Positions 1-10,998 of a stretch of 64,000 nucleotides of DNA are shown here, in pieces. The DNA comes from Emydura subglobosa (taxonomy: Eukaryota > Chordata > Testudines > Chelidae). Within the stretch, counting starts at the first letter, position 1. The number at the start of each line of letters is the position of its first letter. The notes under the pieces are model-generated. The model searched no databases. It had not been told where the DNA came from and saw only the letters and a list, made by a program, of their open reading frames with translations. The stretch is taken from assembly GCA_007922225.1 (NCBI GenBank), contig ML679941.1, positions 59,925,079 to 59,989,078 on the forward strand, given 5' to 3'. The position numbers and the translations under genes were made by a program.

Positions 1-751
1 CAGGTGTAATGAAGAATCAGGCCCAAAACTCATATTGGCAAAACCGTAACATGCATACACACACACACACACACAAAATGGTAATTTGAATAGGATGCAA
101 TGTTTTCTTCTATGGCTTGTTTGCTTTGGAGGTGCTACTTCAATGTTCTCCCACTGCCCTAAAGGAGAAAATACTAGAGCTCTGCCGAGTTTATTTAGCT
201 CATGTACTTGTAATATCTGGGAAAACTATACGGTGTTAAAAGCCTTCACACTTACATGTCACCTGTGTGGTATATTTCTAGTTTTATACACATTTAAAGG
301 AGAGGTTAAAATACATTTTCTGCATGTTAGTGAAATGTAAGTATGCGAAATAGGGAAACAAGCTGAAAAGAGGCTCCCAAAAGGAACAAAGTTATAAGGC
401 AAGCTAAAAATCTGGGTGTTTCCCACACCACAAATGCATTGCCAGCAAGACAGATGTGTGCAGTATATGAGCCAATTAAAAAAAAGCAAGCAAAGATACT
501 GCTTTTGAATACTCCAGAACGGCTAGGCCAAAAAAGAGAATAAATGTGTGTACATATGTGAGTGTATATCTGACCTAGCCAAAAGTGTCCAGTTTAAGTG
601 GTGGTGATTACAATATAGGCCATCCCCACCCTTGGAATATTTTCCTGTTCTTTTTAGGGAGCACTACTTCAAAGCATGTACTGGACACAGGGACTTGTGC
701 ACTGGAAGGGAACCCTCTGCATATTTCTGATTGGAAACAAATATTATTAGT
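1..751. other. Non-coding stretch before the CR1 element
   Basis: AT-rich sequence with no recognisable exon or protein similarity. Apart from a short CA microsatellite near its start I see nothing definable. It is presumably part of an early NAV3 intron, since the next recognisable exon lies downstream on the same strand, but this is inferred from gene layout only. Confidence 0.5.
57..76. repeat. (CA)n microsatellite
   Basis: Uninterrupted CA dinucleotide run of about ten units, followed by AAAATGG. Confidence 0.9.
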
Positions 752-988
752 TTAATCAGAGAATACTAGCGTTGGAAGGGACCCCAAACCCCTACTCAAA
801 AGAGGACCAACCCCAACTAAATCAAGCCAGGCCTTAGAAACCTCTAAGGATGGAGATTCCACCATATCCCTAGGTAACCCATTCCAGTGCTTCCCCACAC
901 TCCTTGTGAAAAAGTTGTTCCTAATATCCAACCTAGATCTCCCCCACTGCAACTTGAGACCATTGCTCCTTATTCTGTCATCAGCCAC
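752..988 (-). pseudogene. CR1 ORF2 C-terminus and 3' end
   Basis: Minus-strand reading gives NGLKLQWGRSRLDIRNNFF followed by KHWNGLPRDMVESPSLEV, the last conserved block of CR1 proteins in turtles and birds. It is out of frame with the preceding piece (1002-1472), and part of the usual sequence between them appears lost. The element ends near 752-760 at a GAGAATAC-type terminus where CR1 usually ends in a short octamer-like repeat. Confidence 0.85.
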
Positions 989-1001
989 CGCTGAGAAAAG
1001 C

Positions 1002-2281
1002 CTAGCTCCATCCTCCCTGGAACCCCCCTTCAGGTAGTTGGAAGGCCGCTATCAAAATCCCAAACAAGCCTAGTTCCCTCAGCCTCTCCTTATAAGTCAT
1101 GTATTCCAGCCCCCTAATCATTTTTGTTGCCCTCCGCTGCACTCGCTTCAATTTGTCCATATCCTTTCTGTGGTGGAGGGCCCAAAACTGGACACAGTAC
1201 TTCAAATGTGGCCTCACCAATGCCGAATAGAGGGGAATAATCACTTCCCTCAAACTGCTGGCAGTGCTCCTACTAATGCAGCCCAGTATGATGTTAACCT
1301 TCTTGGTAATAAGGACACACCGTTGACTCATATCCAGCTTCTTGTCCACTGTAACCCTCAGGTCCTTTTCTGCCGAACTGCTGCCAAGGCAGTTGGTCCC
1401 CAGTCTGTAGCAATGCATGGGATTCTTCTGTCCTAAGTGCAGGACTCTGCATTTGTCCTTATTGAACCTCATCAGATTTCTTTTGCCCCAAACCTCCAGT
1501 TTGTCTAGGTCACTCTGTATCTACCACTCCCCACAGTTTAGTGTAATCTGAAAACTTGCTGAGGGTGCAATCCACTTCATCCTCCAGATCATTATTGAAG
1601 ATATTGAACAAAACAGGACCAAGGACCAACCCCTGAGGCACTTCGCTTGTTACCATCTGCCAACAAGACATCAAGTCGTTGATCACTATCAATTGACCCG
1701 ATGATCTAGCCAGCTTTCTATCCACCTTGTCGTTCATTTATCCAACCCATACTTCTTTAACTTCCTAGTAAGAATAATGTGGGAGATTGTATCAAAAGCT
1801 TTGCTAAAGTGAAGATATATCACATCCACCGCTTTCTCCACATCCACAGAGCCAGTCATCGCATCATAGAAGGTTATCAGGTGGTCAGGCATGACTTGCT
1901 CTTGGTTAATCCATGCTGACCATTCCTGATTACCTTCCTCTCTTCCAAGTGTCTTAAAATGGATTGTTTGAGGATCTGCTCCATGATTTCTCCAGGGACT
2001 AAGGTGAGGCTGACTGGGCTGTAGTTTCCCGGATCTTTCTCCTTCCCTTTTTTGAGGATGGGCGCTATATTTGCCTTTTTCCAATCATCCGGGACCTCCC
2101 CCAATCGCCACGAGTTTTCAGAGATAATGGACAATGGCTCTGCAATCACATCAGCCAACTCCCTCAGCACCTTTGGCCCCATGGACTTGTGCATGTCCAG
2201 CTTTTTTAAATAGTCCTGAACCTGTTCTTTCACGACTGAGGGCTGCTCACCTTCTCCCCATTCTGTGCTGCCCAGACCCAT
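1002..2281 (-). pseudogene. CR1 ORF2 reverse transcriptase, frameshifted
   Basis: Minus-strand pieces in three frames carry the RT blocks: KKLDMHKSMGPKVLRELADV and KKANIAPILKKGKEKDPGNY (2281-1877), AVDVIYLHFSKAFDTISHII (2084-1734), VPQGLVLGPVLFNIFNNDLE (1737-1510), then the thumb and C-terminal part with LGCISRSTASSLREVIIPLY and KRVQRRATKMIRGLEYMTYK (1472-1002). The catalytic FADD-type box is altered to F-S-D-Y, so an active-site Asp is lost. With at least two frameshifts the gene cannot make a working enzyme. Confidence 0.92.
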
Positions 2282-2666
2282 AATCTGGGAGCTGATCTTT
2301 TCTGTGAAGACAGAGGCAAATAATTGAATTGAATTGAATTACTGCAGCTTTTTCCACATCATCTGTCACCAGGTTGTCTCCCCCATGCAGTAAGGGGTCC
2401 ACACTTTCCCTGACCTTCTTGTAGCTAACATACCTGTAAAAACACTTCTTGTTACCCATCACTTCCCTTGCTAGCTGCAACTCCAGTTGTGCTTTGGCCT
2501 TCTTGATTTCACTCCTGCATGCTTGAGCAGTCTCTTTATATGCCTCCCTAGTCATTAGACCAAGCTTCCACTTCTTGTAAGCTGCTTTTCTGTGTTTAAG
2601 CTCACCGAAGATTTCTTTGTTAAGCCAAGCTGGACGCCTGTCATATTTGCTATTCTTTCTGCACAT
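2247..2666 (-). pseudogene. CR1 ORF2 linker between endonuclease and RT
   Basis: Minus-strand frame reads RRPAWLNKEIFGELKHRKA, then the basic AYKKWKLG...EAYKE region and VMGNKKCFYRYVSYKKVRES, all typical of the segment between endonuclease and reverse transcriptase in CR1. The conserved reading leaves this frame near 2320-2340, where a run of a GAATT-type pentamer has been inserted; the sequence continues in the neighbouring frame as the start of the RT region. The frame shift therefore coincides with the small tandem repeat. Confidence 0.85.
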
Positions 2667-2904
2667 CGGGATGGTTGTTCTTGTGCCCTCAATAAGGTTA
2701 CTTTAAAATACAGCCAGCACTCTTGGACTCCTTTCCCCCTCATATTAACTTCCCAGAAGATCCTGCCCATCAGCTCATTGAAGGAGTCTCTTTCTGAAGT
2801 CCAGGGTCTGCATTCTGTTGTTTTTCTTTTTTCCTTTTGTCAGGATCTGAACTCCACCATATCATGGTCACTGCTGCCCAAGTTGCAACCAACTTTTCCC
2901 ATAC

Positions 2905-3391
2905 CTATTGTTCCCTGTTTGTGGGCAGCAGGTCAAGAGGAGCATGGCACCTAGTTGTTTCCTTCAGCACTTGCACCAGGAAATTGTCTGGAATGCTCTC
3001 CAAAATCTTCCTGGATTGTCTGTGCACTGCTGTATTGCAGATGCCAGGGTGATTGAAGTCCCCCATGGGATCCAGGTCCTGTGATCTGGAAACTTTCGTT
3101 AGTTGTCTGAAGAATACCTCATCCTCCTGGTCTGGGGGTCTATAACATATGCCCACCATGACATCACCCTTGTTGCTCTCACCTTTAAACTTAACCCAGA
3201 GACGATCGACAGGCTTTTCTCCAGTTTCATACTGGAGCTCTGAACAGTCATATTGCTCTCTTACATGCACTGCAACTCCTCCACCTTTTCTCCCTTACCT
3301 GTCCTTCCTGAACAATTTATACCCATCTGTGATAGTGCTCCATTCATGTGAGTTATCCCACCAAGTGTTGATTATTCCAATCACATCATAA
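2905..3391 (-). pseudogene. CR1 ORF2 endonuclease domain remnant
   Basis: Minus-strand translation shows the CR1 endonuclease blocks in order: a YVREQ-like start (MHVREQYDCSEL), VGICYRPPDQEDE, and MGDFNHPGICN followed by a degraded L-D-L-L-TN stretch. The GDFNHP block carries the Asp and Asn of the exonuclease-endonuclease-phosphatase fold. This domain nicks target DNA to start retrotransposition. The upstream portion (to about 3391) continues in another frame, so there is at least one frameshift. It is adjacent to, but out of frame with, the linker and reverse transcriptase parts. Confidence 0.88.
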
Positions 3392-3835
3392 CTTCTTGAC
3401 TGTGCCAGGACTTCCATTTCCTCCTGCTTGTTTCCTAGGCTTCTTGCATTTATGTACAGGCCTAAGATAACTAGCCGATTGCCTTACTTTCTCAGCAGTA
3501 AACAGGAGTCCACCCCATTGCACCCTCCTCTTTGTGTTTCCTCCTGGTGTCCCACTTCCCCACTTACCTCTGGCCTTAGGTCCCCATCCCCCGGCAAACC
3601 TAGTTTAAAGCCCTCCTCACTAGGTTAGCAAGCCTGTCTGCAAAGATGCTCTTCCCTCTCTAAGTTAGGTGGATCCCGTCTTTTTCTAGCAATCCTCCTT
3701 CCTGGAGCAACATCCCATGTTTGAAGAATCCGAAGCCTTCTTTCTGACACTAACTGCATAACCACGCATTTACTTCCGCAATTCGATGGTCCTTTCCTGG
3801 GCCTAATCATCTAGTTTTTGAGCTATGTACTCAAA

Positions 3836-4090
3836 TTTGTCAGTGAGGTGGAGCCACATCTGACACTATTCCCTTGTTTTAATAAAAGTAGTTCTACAGT
3901 GATGTACTGTAATGGTCCATAATAATACATTATATAGTCACGATACTGCTATGCTTTGGATGATTGCTATAGAATTCTGTACAATAATATACAATAATAA
4001 CAGCTGCTATAGAAAAACCTAAAGCCTGGGTCTCTGTCGTATACATTCCTGACCAGCCTTTCTGATGCAGTAGGTTGGTGCTCTTCAATT
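3836..4090. other. Spacer between CR1 and first Harbinger element
   Basis: About 250 bases of AT-rich sequence with no recognisable feature. Confidence 0.5.
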
Positions 4091-4374
4091 AGTACATTAC
4101 TTGTCTACTCTATAGAGTTTTGTTGACAAAAGTCAGCTTTTGTCGACAAAACAGTGGAGGCGTACATACTGCAATGCTCCTTCTGGCTGACAAAACTCTC
4201 CTGCTTTGCCGACAAAATAAAACCACCTCGATGAGCAGTGTAGAGCTTTTTGCAGCAAAGTTAGATCGACAAAGTGTCAGTGTAGACACTGCGCTTGGTT
4301 ATGTCGCTGTAAATGGCCTCCAGGAGGTGTCCCATATTGCCCATCTTGACTGCTCTAGTCAGCAGTTTGTGAGA

Positions 4375-5740
4375 GGCTATGGAAGGAACATTGCATCAGT
4401 GCTGTGCGAAGATAAAGTAGCTGAGGCAGGCATACCAGAAGGCAAGGGAGTCAAAGTGTCGCTCTGGTTGTGTGACGAAGACCTGCCATTTTTATAAGGA
4501 GCTGGATGCCATGCTTGGTGGTGACTCCACCTTCACTGCCAAGAGCCCCGTGGATACTTCAGAGGAGCTGGAAGCAGCAAACAGCAACATTAACCCCGAG
4601 GATGAAGTTCTGGACAAGGAGATTGAGGTGGAGGACAAGATGGGACAGGCAACAGGGATCATCTGATATTGCAGCAAACCGGGACCTCTTCTCAACCAAG
4701 GAGGGTTCATGCTAGTCCCAGCACTACATCTCTGATGCGCATGATGCAGGAGAGGGGAGCCCTGGTATGTGATCTTTTTGAGTTTTTGCTACTCGGTATA
4801 TGAGGTAGAGCTATCCTTGGCTTAGTTATATGCTGGCAGTGGGTTAAGGGATAGAAATGTACAAGACTGGCTGTGTTTGCATGTGCTTCAGATTCCCCTG
4901 TGCAGCTACACAGTAGGGTAGAACAGTGTGTTAATGCACACCAAGATATCACAGGAATCCTCCAGAGAGACCGCTAGGAAACTTTCCTGGAGGCACTTGC
5001 CAATCCTGTGCTGAAAGTTCCTTCGTAAAGCTGCTTTTTTCCTTCCCCCATTTTAGGAAACTTTCCCATGCTAATCATCAATTACTTGTGCAGGGACCAA
5101 AGAGGCACATAGGTGAGCAGAATGCGGACCTGGCCTGAAGCCGCATGCATGCAGGAGATGCACCTTGCATTCTTGCTTTCCCTCCAAAAAGAGATGATAG
5201 CTTGAATGACTCCTGCCTGTGGAAAATGGTGGCAGAATTTACAATCTGGTCCCTAGTCAGTCCCTTGCAGTGATCCCCTTGGAAAACTACTAAGATCTTT
5301 TTCTCCATCTTGAGCGCACCCTGTTCCATGGCCGAACTCACTAGGTGTAGGGAGTTCACCGAGCTGTGCGCTTGCCAAGGGACAGTGAGAAAGAAGTGTA
5401 TTTACTATATTGATTTGATGCTGTGAGTGCACTCATCATACTTCTTTTTATTATTTCTTGTGCTTCTGCAGATGTGGCCTTCAAGGGAACTCCCTACACA
5501 CTGGCAGAGCACCTCTGCCAGATAAGGAATTGACTGAGGAGGAGCAAGGAGGCCATGTTTTGAAAGGTCCTCCAATCCTCAGATACTGAAAAACAAGAGC
5601 ACAGGGAGTGGAGAGAGAGTGTAAATGAAAATAATAAAATAGACAGGCAGGACAGAAAGGAGAGCCAGGAGCAAATTTTAGTTGTCAGGAACAGATGACA
5701 AAAGTGATGGAGGAGCAAATGGAGATGTTTAGGTCCTAAT
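4375..5740 (+). pseudogene. Harbinger Myb/SANT-like protein remnant, copy 1
   Basis: On the + strand the tail of the Myb/SANT domain survives: Q-C-x-A-K-I-K, an in-frame stop, then LRQAYQKARE and TKTCHFYKELDAMLGGD (about 4395-4530). An acidic linker follows (to about 4660). A plausible intron runs from GTATGTG at 4765 to the CTTCTGCAG ending at 5470, and a second exon carries charged, coiled-coil-like sequence with many E, K, Q and R codons up to about 5740. The first helices of the SANT domain are missing. In active elements this protein binds the termini and helps bring the transposase into the nucleus. Exon borders are inferred. Confidence 0.7.
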
Positions 5741-6199
5741 CGCACTACAGGCAGAGCACATGCATACTGGCTCTCCCCACCCCCCCGCAGCCAATACAGA
5801 ACTGCTTTCCATGCCCTTCCCAAACTCCTCCCACACGTACCTTGCATCTTCCCAGTCCATCACCATATTCCGTTCACTCCATCCCTTTGGACAACTTCTA
5901 AAATGATAGCTGGATTTACACACAGCTATGTGAGCCTTTTTCAGGAGATTGCCCGTCACTGTTATCTCCCTTTCCACCAAGGGTTTTCTTTGTGTTGTTA
6001 ATTGGTATCTGAGAAACATAATCTCTGAAGGATAATCAAACTTTGTCTCCTACCCATGGTGGTTGCTACTGGAATTAATACACAGTCGCAACTGGAACAT
6101 TTGCAGACTACAAATCTGGGTGAGGAATCAATCATCAACATTTTCATGAAAGATAGCAAGTTTTCAAAGCATGGGCAGAGTGCTTTATAGAAAGATACA

Positions 6200-7528
6200 T
6201 TACTTGTGCTTGTTGCTAAATGGTGCCTCAAAGCCTCTCTGATTCGAATAGCCCCATTGTGCCCCTCTAATAGCCCAGGTATCTGGCTGCTCAAAATCAG
6301 CCACCGGGCAAGCCACCTCCTCAATCCACCCAATGGGAAACTTTTCACCCTTAACCTCACAAATGTTATGCAGTGCACAGCAAGCTATTATGACTAGAGG
6401 AATATTTTCCTCATTTCTAACCTGCCATAAAGGCAGTGCCAGTGAACTTTTAATGTGCCAAACATGCATTCAACTGCCAATTCTATACCTGATCAGCCTA
6501 TTGTTGAAGCACTCCTTGCTGCTGTCCAGGTTTTCCATGTAAGTCTTCATGAGCCATGGGTACACTGGGTCTCCAAGGATCATTATAGGCATTTCAACAT
6601 CCCCCATTGGAATCTTCTGGTCTGGAAAGAAAGTCCCTGCTTGCAGCTTTCTGTACAGGCCAGTGTTCCTGTAGATGCATGCATCATGCACCTTTCCTGA
6701 CCACTGCACATTGATGTCAGTGAAACGACCACAGTGATCTACAAGTGCCTGCAAAACCATGGAGAAGTACCCCTTTCTATCAATGTACTCTGTTGCAAGA
6801 TTATCTGGGGCCAAAATCAGGATATGCATGCCGTCTATCACCGCACCGCAGTTAGGGAATCCCATTGCCGCAAAGCCGTCCACTATTTCACACACATTTC
6901 CATGAGTCAAAGTCTTTCATAGCAGGATGCTATTAATGGCCCTGCACACTTGTATTAACAGAGCCCCAATGGTGGCCTTCCCTACTCCAAACTGATTCAT
7001 GACTGACCAGTAGCAGTCTGGAGTTTCCAGCTTCCACACAATGATCACCACACACTTCTTCACTGAGAAGGCAGCTCTCATTTTGGTGTCCTTATGCCAC
7101 AATGTAGTTCCAGGAAGGAGGCATTCTGCATCCGAAAATTCTGCAACCACTGCTTGTCACCCGAGACCTGCATAAAGATGTGATTCCCACCTTTCAGTGC
7201 TTGTTTTCCACGCCCAATAGTAATGGTCCACTGTGTGCATCTGCTCCGTGCATGTCAAAAATAATCTAGCATTGTTTCTTTCCATAGCGCACAGCAGGTC
7301 AGGCATTTCGAATTCCTGTTCAGACTGGGGGCTCATGATACACAGCAGAGAGCAGTGCAGGATCCATCCTTTCAGACCGAGATGGCAGACACACAGTAAA
7401 TCAGGGGCCATTGAAAAATACTGTGAAACACAGTCAGAAGCCCATGGAATGGTGGGACTGGAAAAAACTGCATCTTGGGACTTTGAGCCCACATCCATGA
7501 TGCACTGCAATCCACTCCACCTTCCCAC
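6200..7528 (-). pseudogene. HARBI1-like transposase, copy 1, frameshifted
   Basis: Minus strand. The N-terminal part reads ERNNARLFLTCTEQ (7528-7157), then a helix-turn-helix region with NQFGVGKATIGALLIQVCRA (7150-6917), then the DDE nuclease: GFPNCGAVIDGMHI with the first Asp, EYIDRKGYFSMVLQALVDHC, KVHDACIYRNTGL, and MILGDPVYPWLMK with the second Asp (6910-6470). The third acidic residue survives in V-E-C-M-F-G, but only in the next frame, after a one-base shift near 6475. The C-terminal part (6469-6200) includes HNICEVKGEKF. Size and order match HARBI1-type nucleases of about 350 residues. Breaks near 6475, 6915 and 7155 inactivate it. Confidence 0.9.
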
Positions 7529-7690
7529 AGCTTCTAGCTGCAGAAGGTGGCGAGTAGCACCCTGGGAGAGCTACTCACAGTGCACTTCTCTCACTAACGA
7601 TGCTAGAGCACCACTGTGGACGCTTTCCGCTGACAGAAGGATGTTGTGTAAATATGCACAAGCGATGCAATTATAGCGATTTATGATCTA

Positions 7691-9170
7691 TAATGTTGAG
7701 AAAGCCTAAGAAAGACCATTTCACTCTGGTATCCACTCAACTTCTGCTAGCTAATGTTATGAAGCATTGCACTGCCCTTTTAAAGGGAGCTATGTCATTA
7801 GAATATATTCAAGTAAGTTTTCAAAGTCCTAAAACTTTATTATGGACTTCTTAAAATTCTTAATTGAGTAATGACAGACTTGACACAACAACAAATATAC
7901 TTATATACTTATCCCACAATGAAGTTGTGAATCTCCTGTAAACATAGCATATTAGGTATTTTAAATGATGATCACAGAATTGACTCCAGAGTCTGACCTA
8001 TTTGGTCTTATAGTCTATGGTTGCTTATGAGGGTGGCATTTAATATATGCAACTTTTATTAGTGGATGATCTATAAGAGGGAAAGAACCAAACCTGACTC
8101 AGATCTCAGGTTTGTATCCTGGGATACTTAAAAAACAAACAAACAAACAAAAAAACTTTACTTGTAAAGTAAAGCACATTAGCATATGGAATCACGGTGG
8201 CAAAAATATACAGAGCTCCACAATACTACTTGTACAGTTCTTTTCAGCGTTGGCCTACACGTCAAAAAATCACAAAGCTTGACAGCATGGAAGTGTGTTT
8301 GTGCTGTGGAAAGTATATATGGCATTATAGGTTTCCATGTTTAGTAATTTTTCAGTAACTACAGACCAAATATTCTCAGTTTGCAAGTCAAATTGTTTTT
8401 TCTAGCTGCTGGCCATGTGAGACCTGTAAGTCAAGCTATGTTCACCTTTCCCACACATCACACCTATAATAAATTTCTACAGAGAAATTCTTTGATTTAT
8501 ACGTCTGTGATCTAATCTCCTTTAGCAGTGCTAATAGGTTGATACGTGACTCGGAAGAGAACCCAGCTCAATCACCATAGGTATGTTGGCTAATGGAAAA
8601 AAAGAAAGAAAAATCTATTTATATCACTACAATAAGCAAATATAATTTGGAAATACACACACAGGGAGCAGATCTGTATTAAGTAAGAAGATGTCATATT
8701 TACAAAGCACCTTCATACTTCAATTTGAGGAGTCCAAAACATAGAATGGCTGTTTAACAGATACAGACATATAGGCAGTAATCACATTCTTTGTGCACGT
8801 TCTTGTACAGTAAGGAAGCTTTGCAGATTTTCTGTCTGCTGTGAGCTTCAGAAGAAGGCACACACTAATCTAATCCAGAGATTTATCAGAGCTTCATATA
8901 AATATAGAAGAATATACTGCTTTATTAGTCATCATTACTTGTCTTATGAGTAACCTGCAGCTCAAATTAAGCTTGGAAGTGGAGAAAGTACTGTCTGCCA
9001 ACTAAAGGAGATGAAAGCTAGTCTTTGTAATAGCAAAAATAATTGTAATAAATAGACATATTCATATGGTGAGTCACTGGTGCATTTCAATCCCACAAAT
9101 GAGCTATTCCCATAAATCTACTAACTGCCGGTATTAGGGATTGTCATTCATTTGTGTAGAAGTGTCCAAA
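7691..9170. other. Non-coding spacer between the two Harbinger elements
   Basis: About 1.5 kb of AT-rich sequence. The only definable item is a short AAAC-type tandem run near 8130-8152. No exon, RNA gene or recognisable transposon was seen. Confidence 0.5.
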
Positions 9171-9636
9171 GGGTATGTCTACACTGTGGAGTGAAGTCGA
9201 TTTAATTTCACCCGCCGAATTTACAAAGTCAGAGGCGCATGATCACACCACACGCATTGCATTGGGGGATTGCAGCGCCGCCAGCCGCAGTTGCATCGAT
9301 AATCAGAGCAGTGCACCGTGGGTAGCTATCCCACAGTGCAACTAGCCGCAGTGCCTTTTGGGAAGGTTGTCCTCCTTCCACGATGCAACATGCTCCCTCC
9401 CCCCATTCTTGTCCAAAACAAAGAGATGAATGGTTTTTTCACACCATTTTTCCAAACCCATCTCTGCCATGCTCGTGCCATTGCCAGAGAGGCATGGAGC
9501 CCACCCAGCTCTGCACTATCACGGTGAGCATCACAAACACCTCAAGACTTATCCTGCAGTATTTTCAAGGCTGAGACAGGAGCTGAAGCATGGAAAATTG
9601 TGATGTTACTGAAGCTGCCCTGCTACAAGCCATAGA

Positions 9637-10729
9637 TTGAAACAATTCCCATTTGCTGCAGGCTGTCACACACCATTTGCAATCGGTGGAGTGCCGGTTC
9701 TGGTCCCAGAAACAAGCACAGACTGGTGGGATTGCATCATTATGAAGGAGTGGGATGATGATCAGTGGCTCAGGACTTTCGTATGTGGAAGGCCACTTAC
9801 ATTGAACTTTGCACAGAGCTGTCCCCAGGCCTGAAGTGCATGAATACTTGCTTGAGACCTGCTCTGACAGTGGACTAGTGAGTGGCCATCGCTCTGTGGA
9901 ACCTAGCTACCCCAGACTGCTACCAGCTGGGAATCAATTCAGAGTCAGTAAATCCACTGTGGGAGCTGCTGTGATGCAAGTTTGCCGGGCCATTAATAGA
10001 GAAGGGTTGTGACTTTGGGAAACATGCAGGACATAGTGGACGGGTTTACCACAATGGGGTTCCCAAACTGTGGTGGGGTGATAGATGGCATGCATATCCC
10101 TAACTTGGCATTGGACCACCTTGCCACAGAGTACATAAACCGAAAGGGATACTTCTCAATGGTGTTGCAGGCTCTTGTGAATCACAGGGGACATTTCACC
10201 GACATCAATGTGGGGTGATCTGGAAAGGTGCATGATGTGCGCATCTTTAGGAACTCAGGTCTGTTAAAAAAGATGCAGGTGGGCACTTTCTTCCCTGACC
10301 AAAAAATAAATATTGGCAATGTTGAAATGCCAATAGTGATCCTGGGGGATCCTGCCTACCCCTTGCTCCCATGGCTAATGAAGCCCTACACCAGGCACCT
10401 GGATGGCGAGAAGGAGCAGTTCAATAATAGGCTCAGCAAGTGCAGAATGGTGATGGATTGTGCATTTGGCCACTTAAAGATGGCTCAGTTTGTTCACTAG
10501 GTTAGACCTCTATGAACGCAACATCCTCATTGTTATCTCTGCCTGCTGTGTGCTCCATAATGTGTGTGAAACAAAGGGGGAAAAGTTCCCACAGGGTTGG
10601 GTCATGGAGGCTGATAGGCTGGCCGCAGACTTTGAGCAGCCAGATTCCAGTGCTATGCTGAGAGCCAACCACGGAGCACTGCGCCTCAGGGAAGCATTGA
10701 AAACCTGTTTTTGCAATAAATCACAGTAA
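9637..10729 (+). pseudogene. HARBI1-like transposase, copy 2, with stops and frameshifts
   Basis: Plus strand. N-terminal block STDWWDCIIMKEWDDDQWLR (about 9715-9780), helix-turn-helix NQFRVSKSTVGAAVMQVCRA (9934-9995), then the DDE nuclease: GFPNCGGVIDGMHIPNLAL with the first Asp, EYINRKGYFSMVLQALVNHR, a TGA at 10216-10218 where the family has Trp, GKVHDVRIFRNSG, and VILGDPAYPLLPWLMKPY with the second Asp. The third position reads V-M-D-C-A-F-G, an Asp where the family has Glu. A one-base frameshift follows just after it (about 10478), and the C-terminal part ends at NKSQ-stop (10729). It pairs with the convergent Myb-like gene of the same element. Confidence 0.9.
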
Positions 10730-10998
10730 TATATGTGTCTGTCAGTGTGGTACCTTCCCTTCCCATCCCCTACCCTCACACCATTGGTCCTCTCCCCTTC
10801 TTAACCCGCCAACAATCCCCGAGCTCTCAGTGAATAAAGAGTAATGTTTTTTAAAGCAGTACAGTTTTATTGGTGACCCGTTACAGAGTGGGGAAAGGAA
10901 GATAATTTAACATTCTCATAAGGCTGCTTGGCCATCCAGAGCAAAGTGTGACTGTGCAAACAGCAAAGCATGCACGTTCCCAGTTCTTAAAGTGACCA

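Larger units (their letters stand above)
752..3835 (-). mobile_element. CR1 LINE, nearly full length of ORF2, decayed
   Basis: Reading the minus strand, the pieces follow the CR1 order: a 5' part (3830-3400), an apurinic-type endonuclease (about 3390-2900), a linker (2666-2250), reverse transcriptase (2281-1500) and the C-terminal segment (1472-752). The 3' end has the typical CR1 ending close to the words GLPRDMVESPSLEV. CR1 elements move by target-primed reverse transcription and are usually 5'-truncated; about 3.1 kb survives here against roughly 4.5 kb for a full element. Several frameshifts and a damaged catalytic box make it inactive. The exact 5' boundary is approximate. Confidence 0.92.
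4091..7690 (+). mobile_element. PIF/Harbinger DNA transposon, copy 1 (decayed, two genes)
   Basis: The left part contains a TGTCTACTC start followed by several TTTTGTCGACAAAA-like repeats, typical of turtle Harbinger ends. Inside are remnants of the two Harbinger genes in convergent order: a Myb/SANT-like DNA-binding protein on + (about 4375-5740) and a HARBI1-type transposase on - (7528-6200). Harbinger elements move by cut and paste and need both proteins. The left end near 4091 is approximate. The right end is uncertain: the subterminal repeat is recognisable near 7600-7660, but no clean inverted terminus or target duplication could be identified. Confidence 0.85.
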
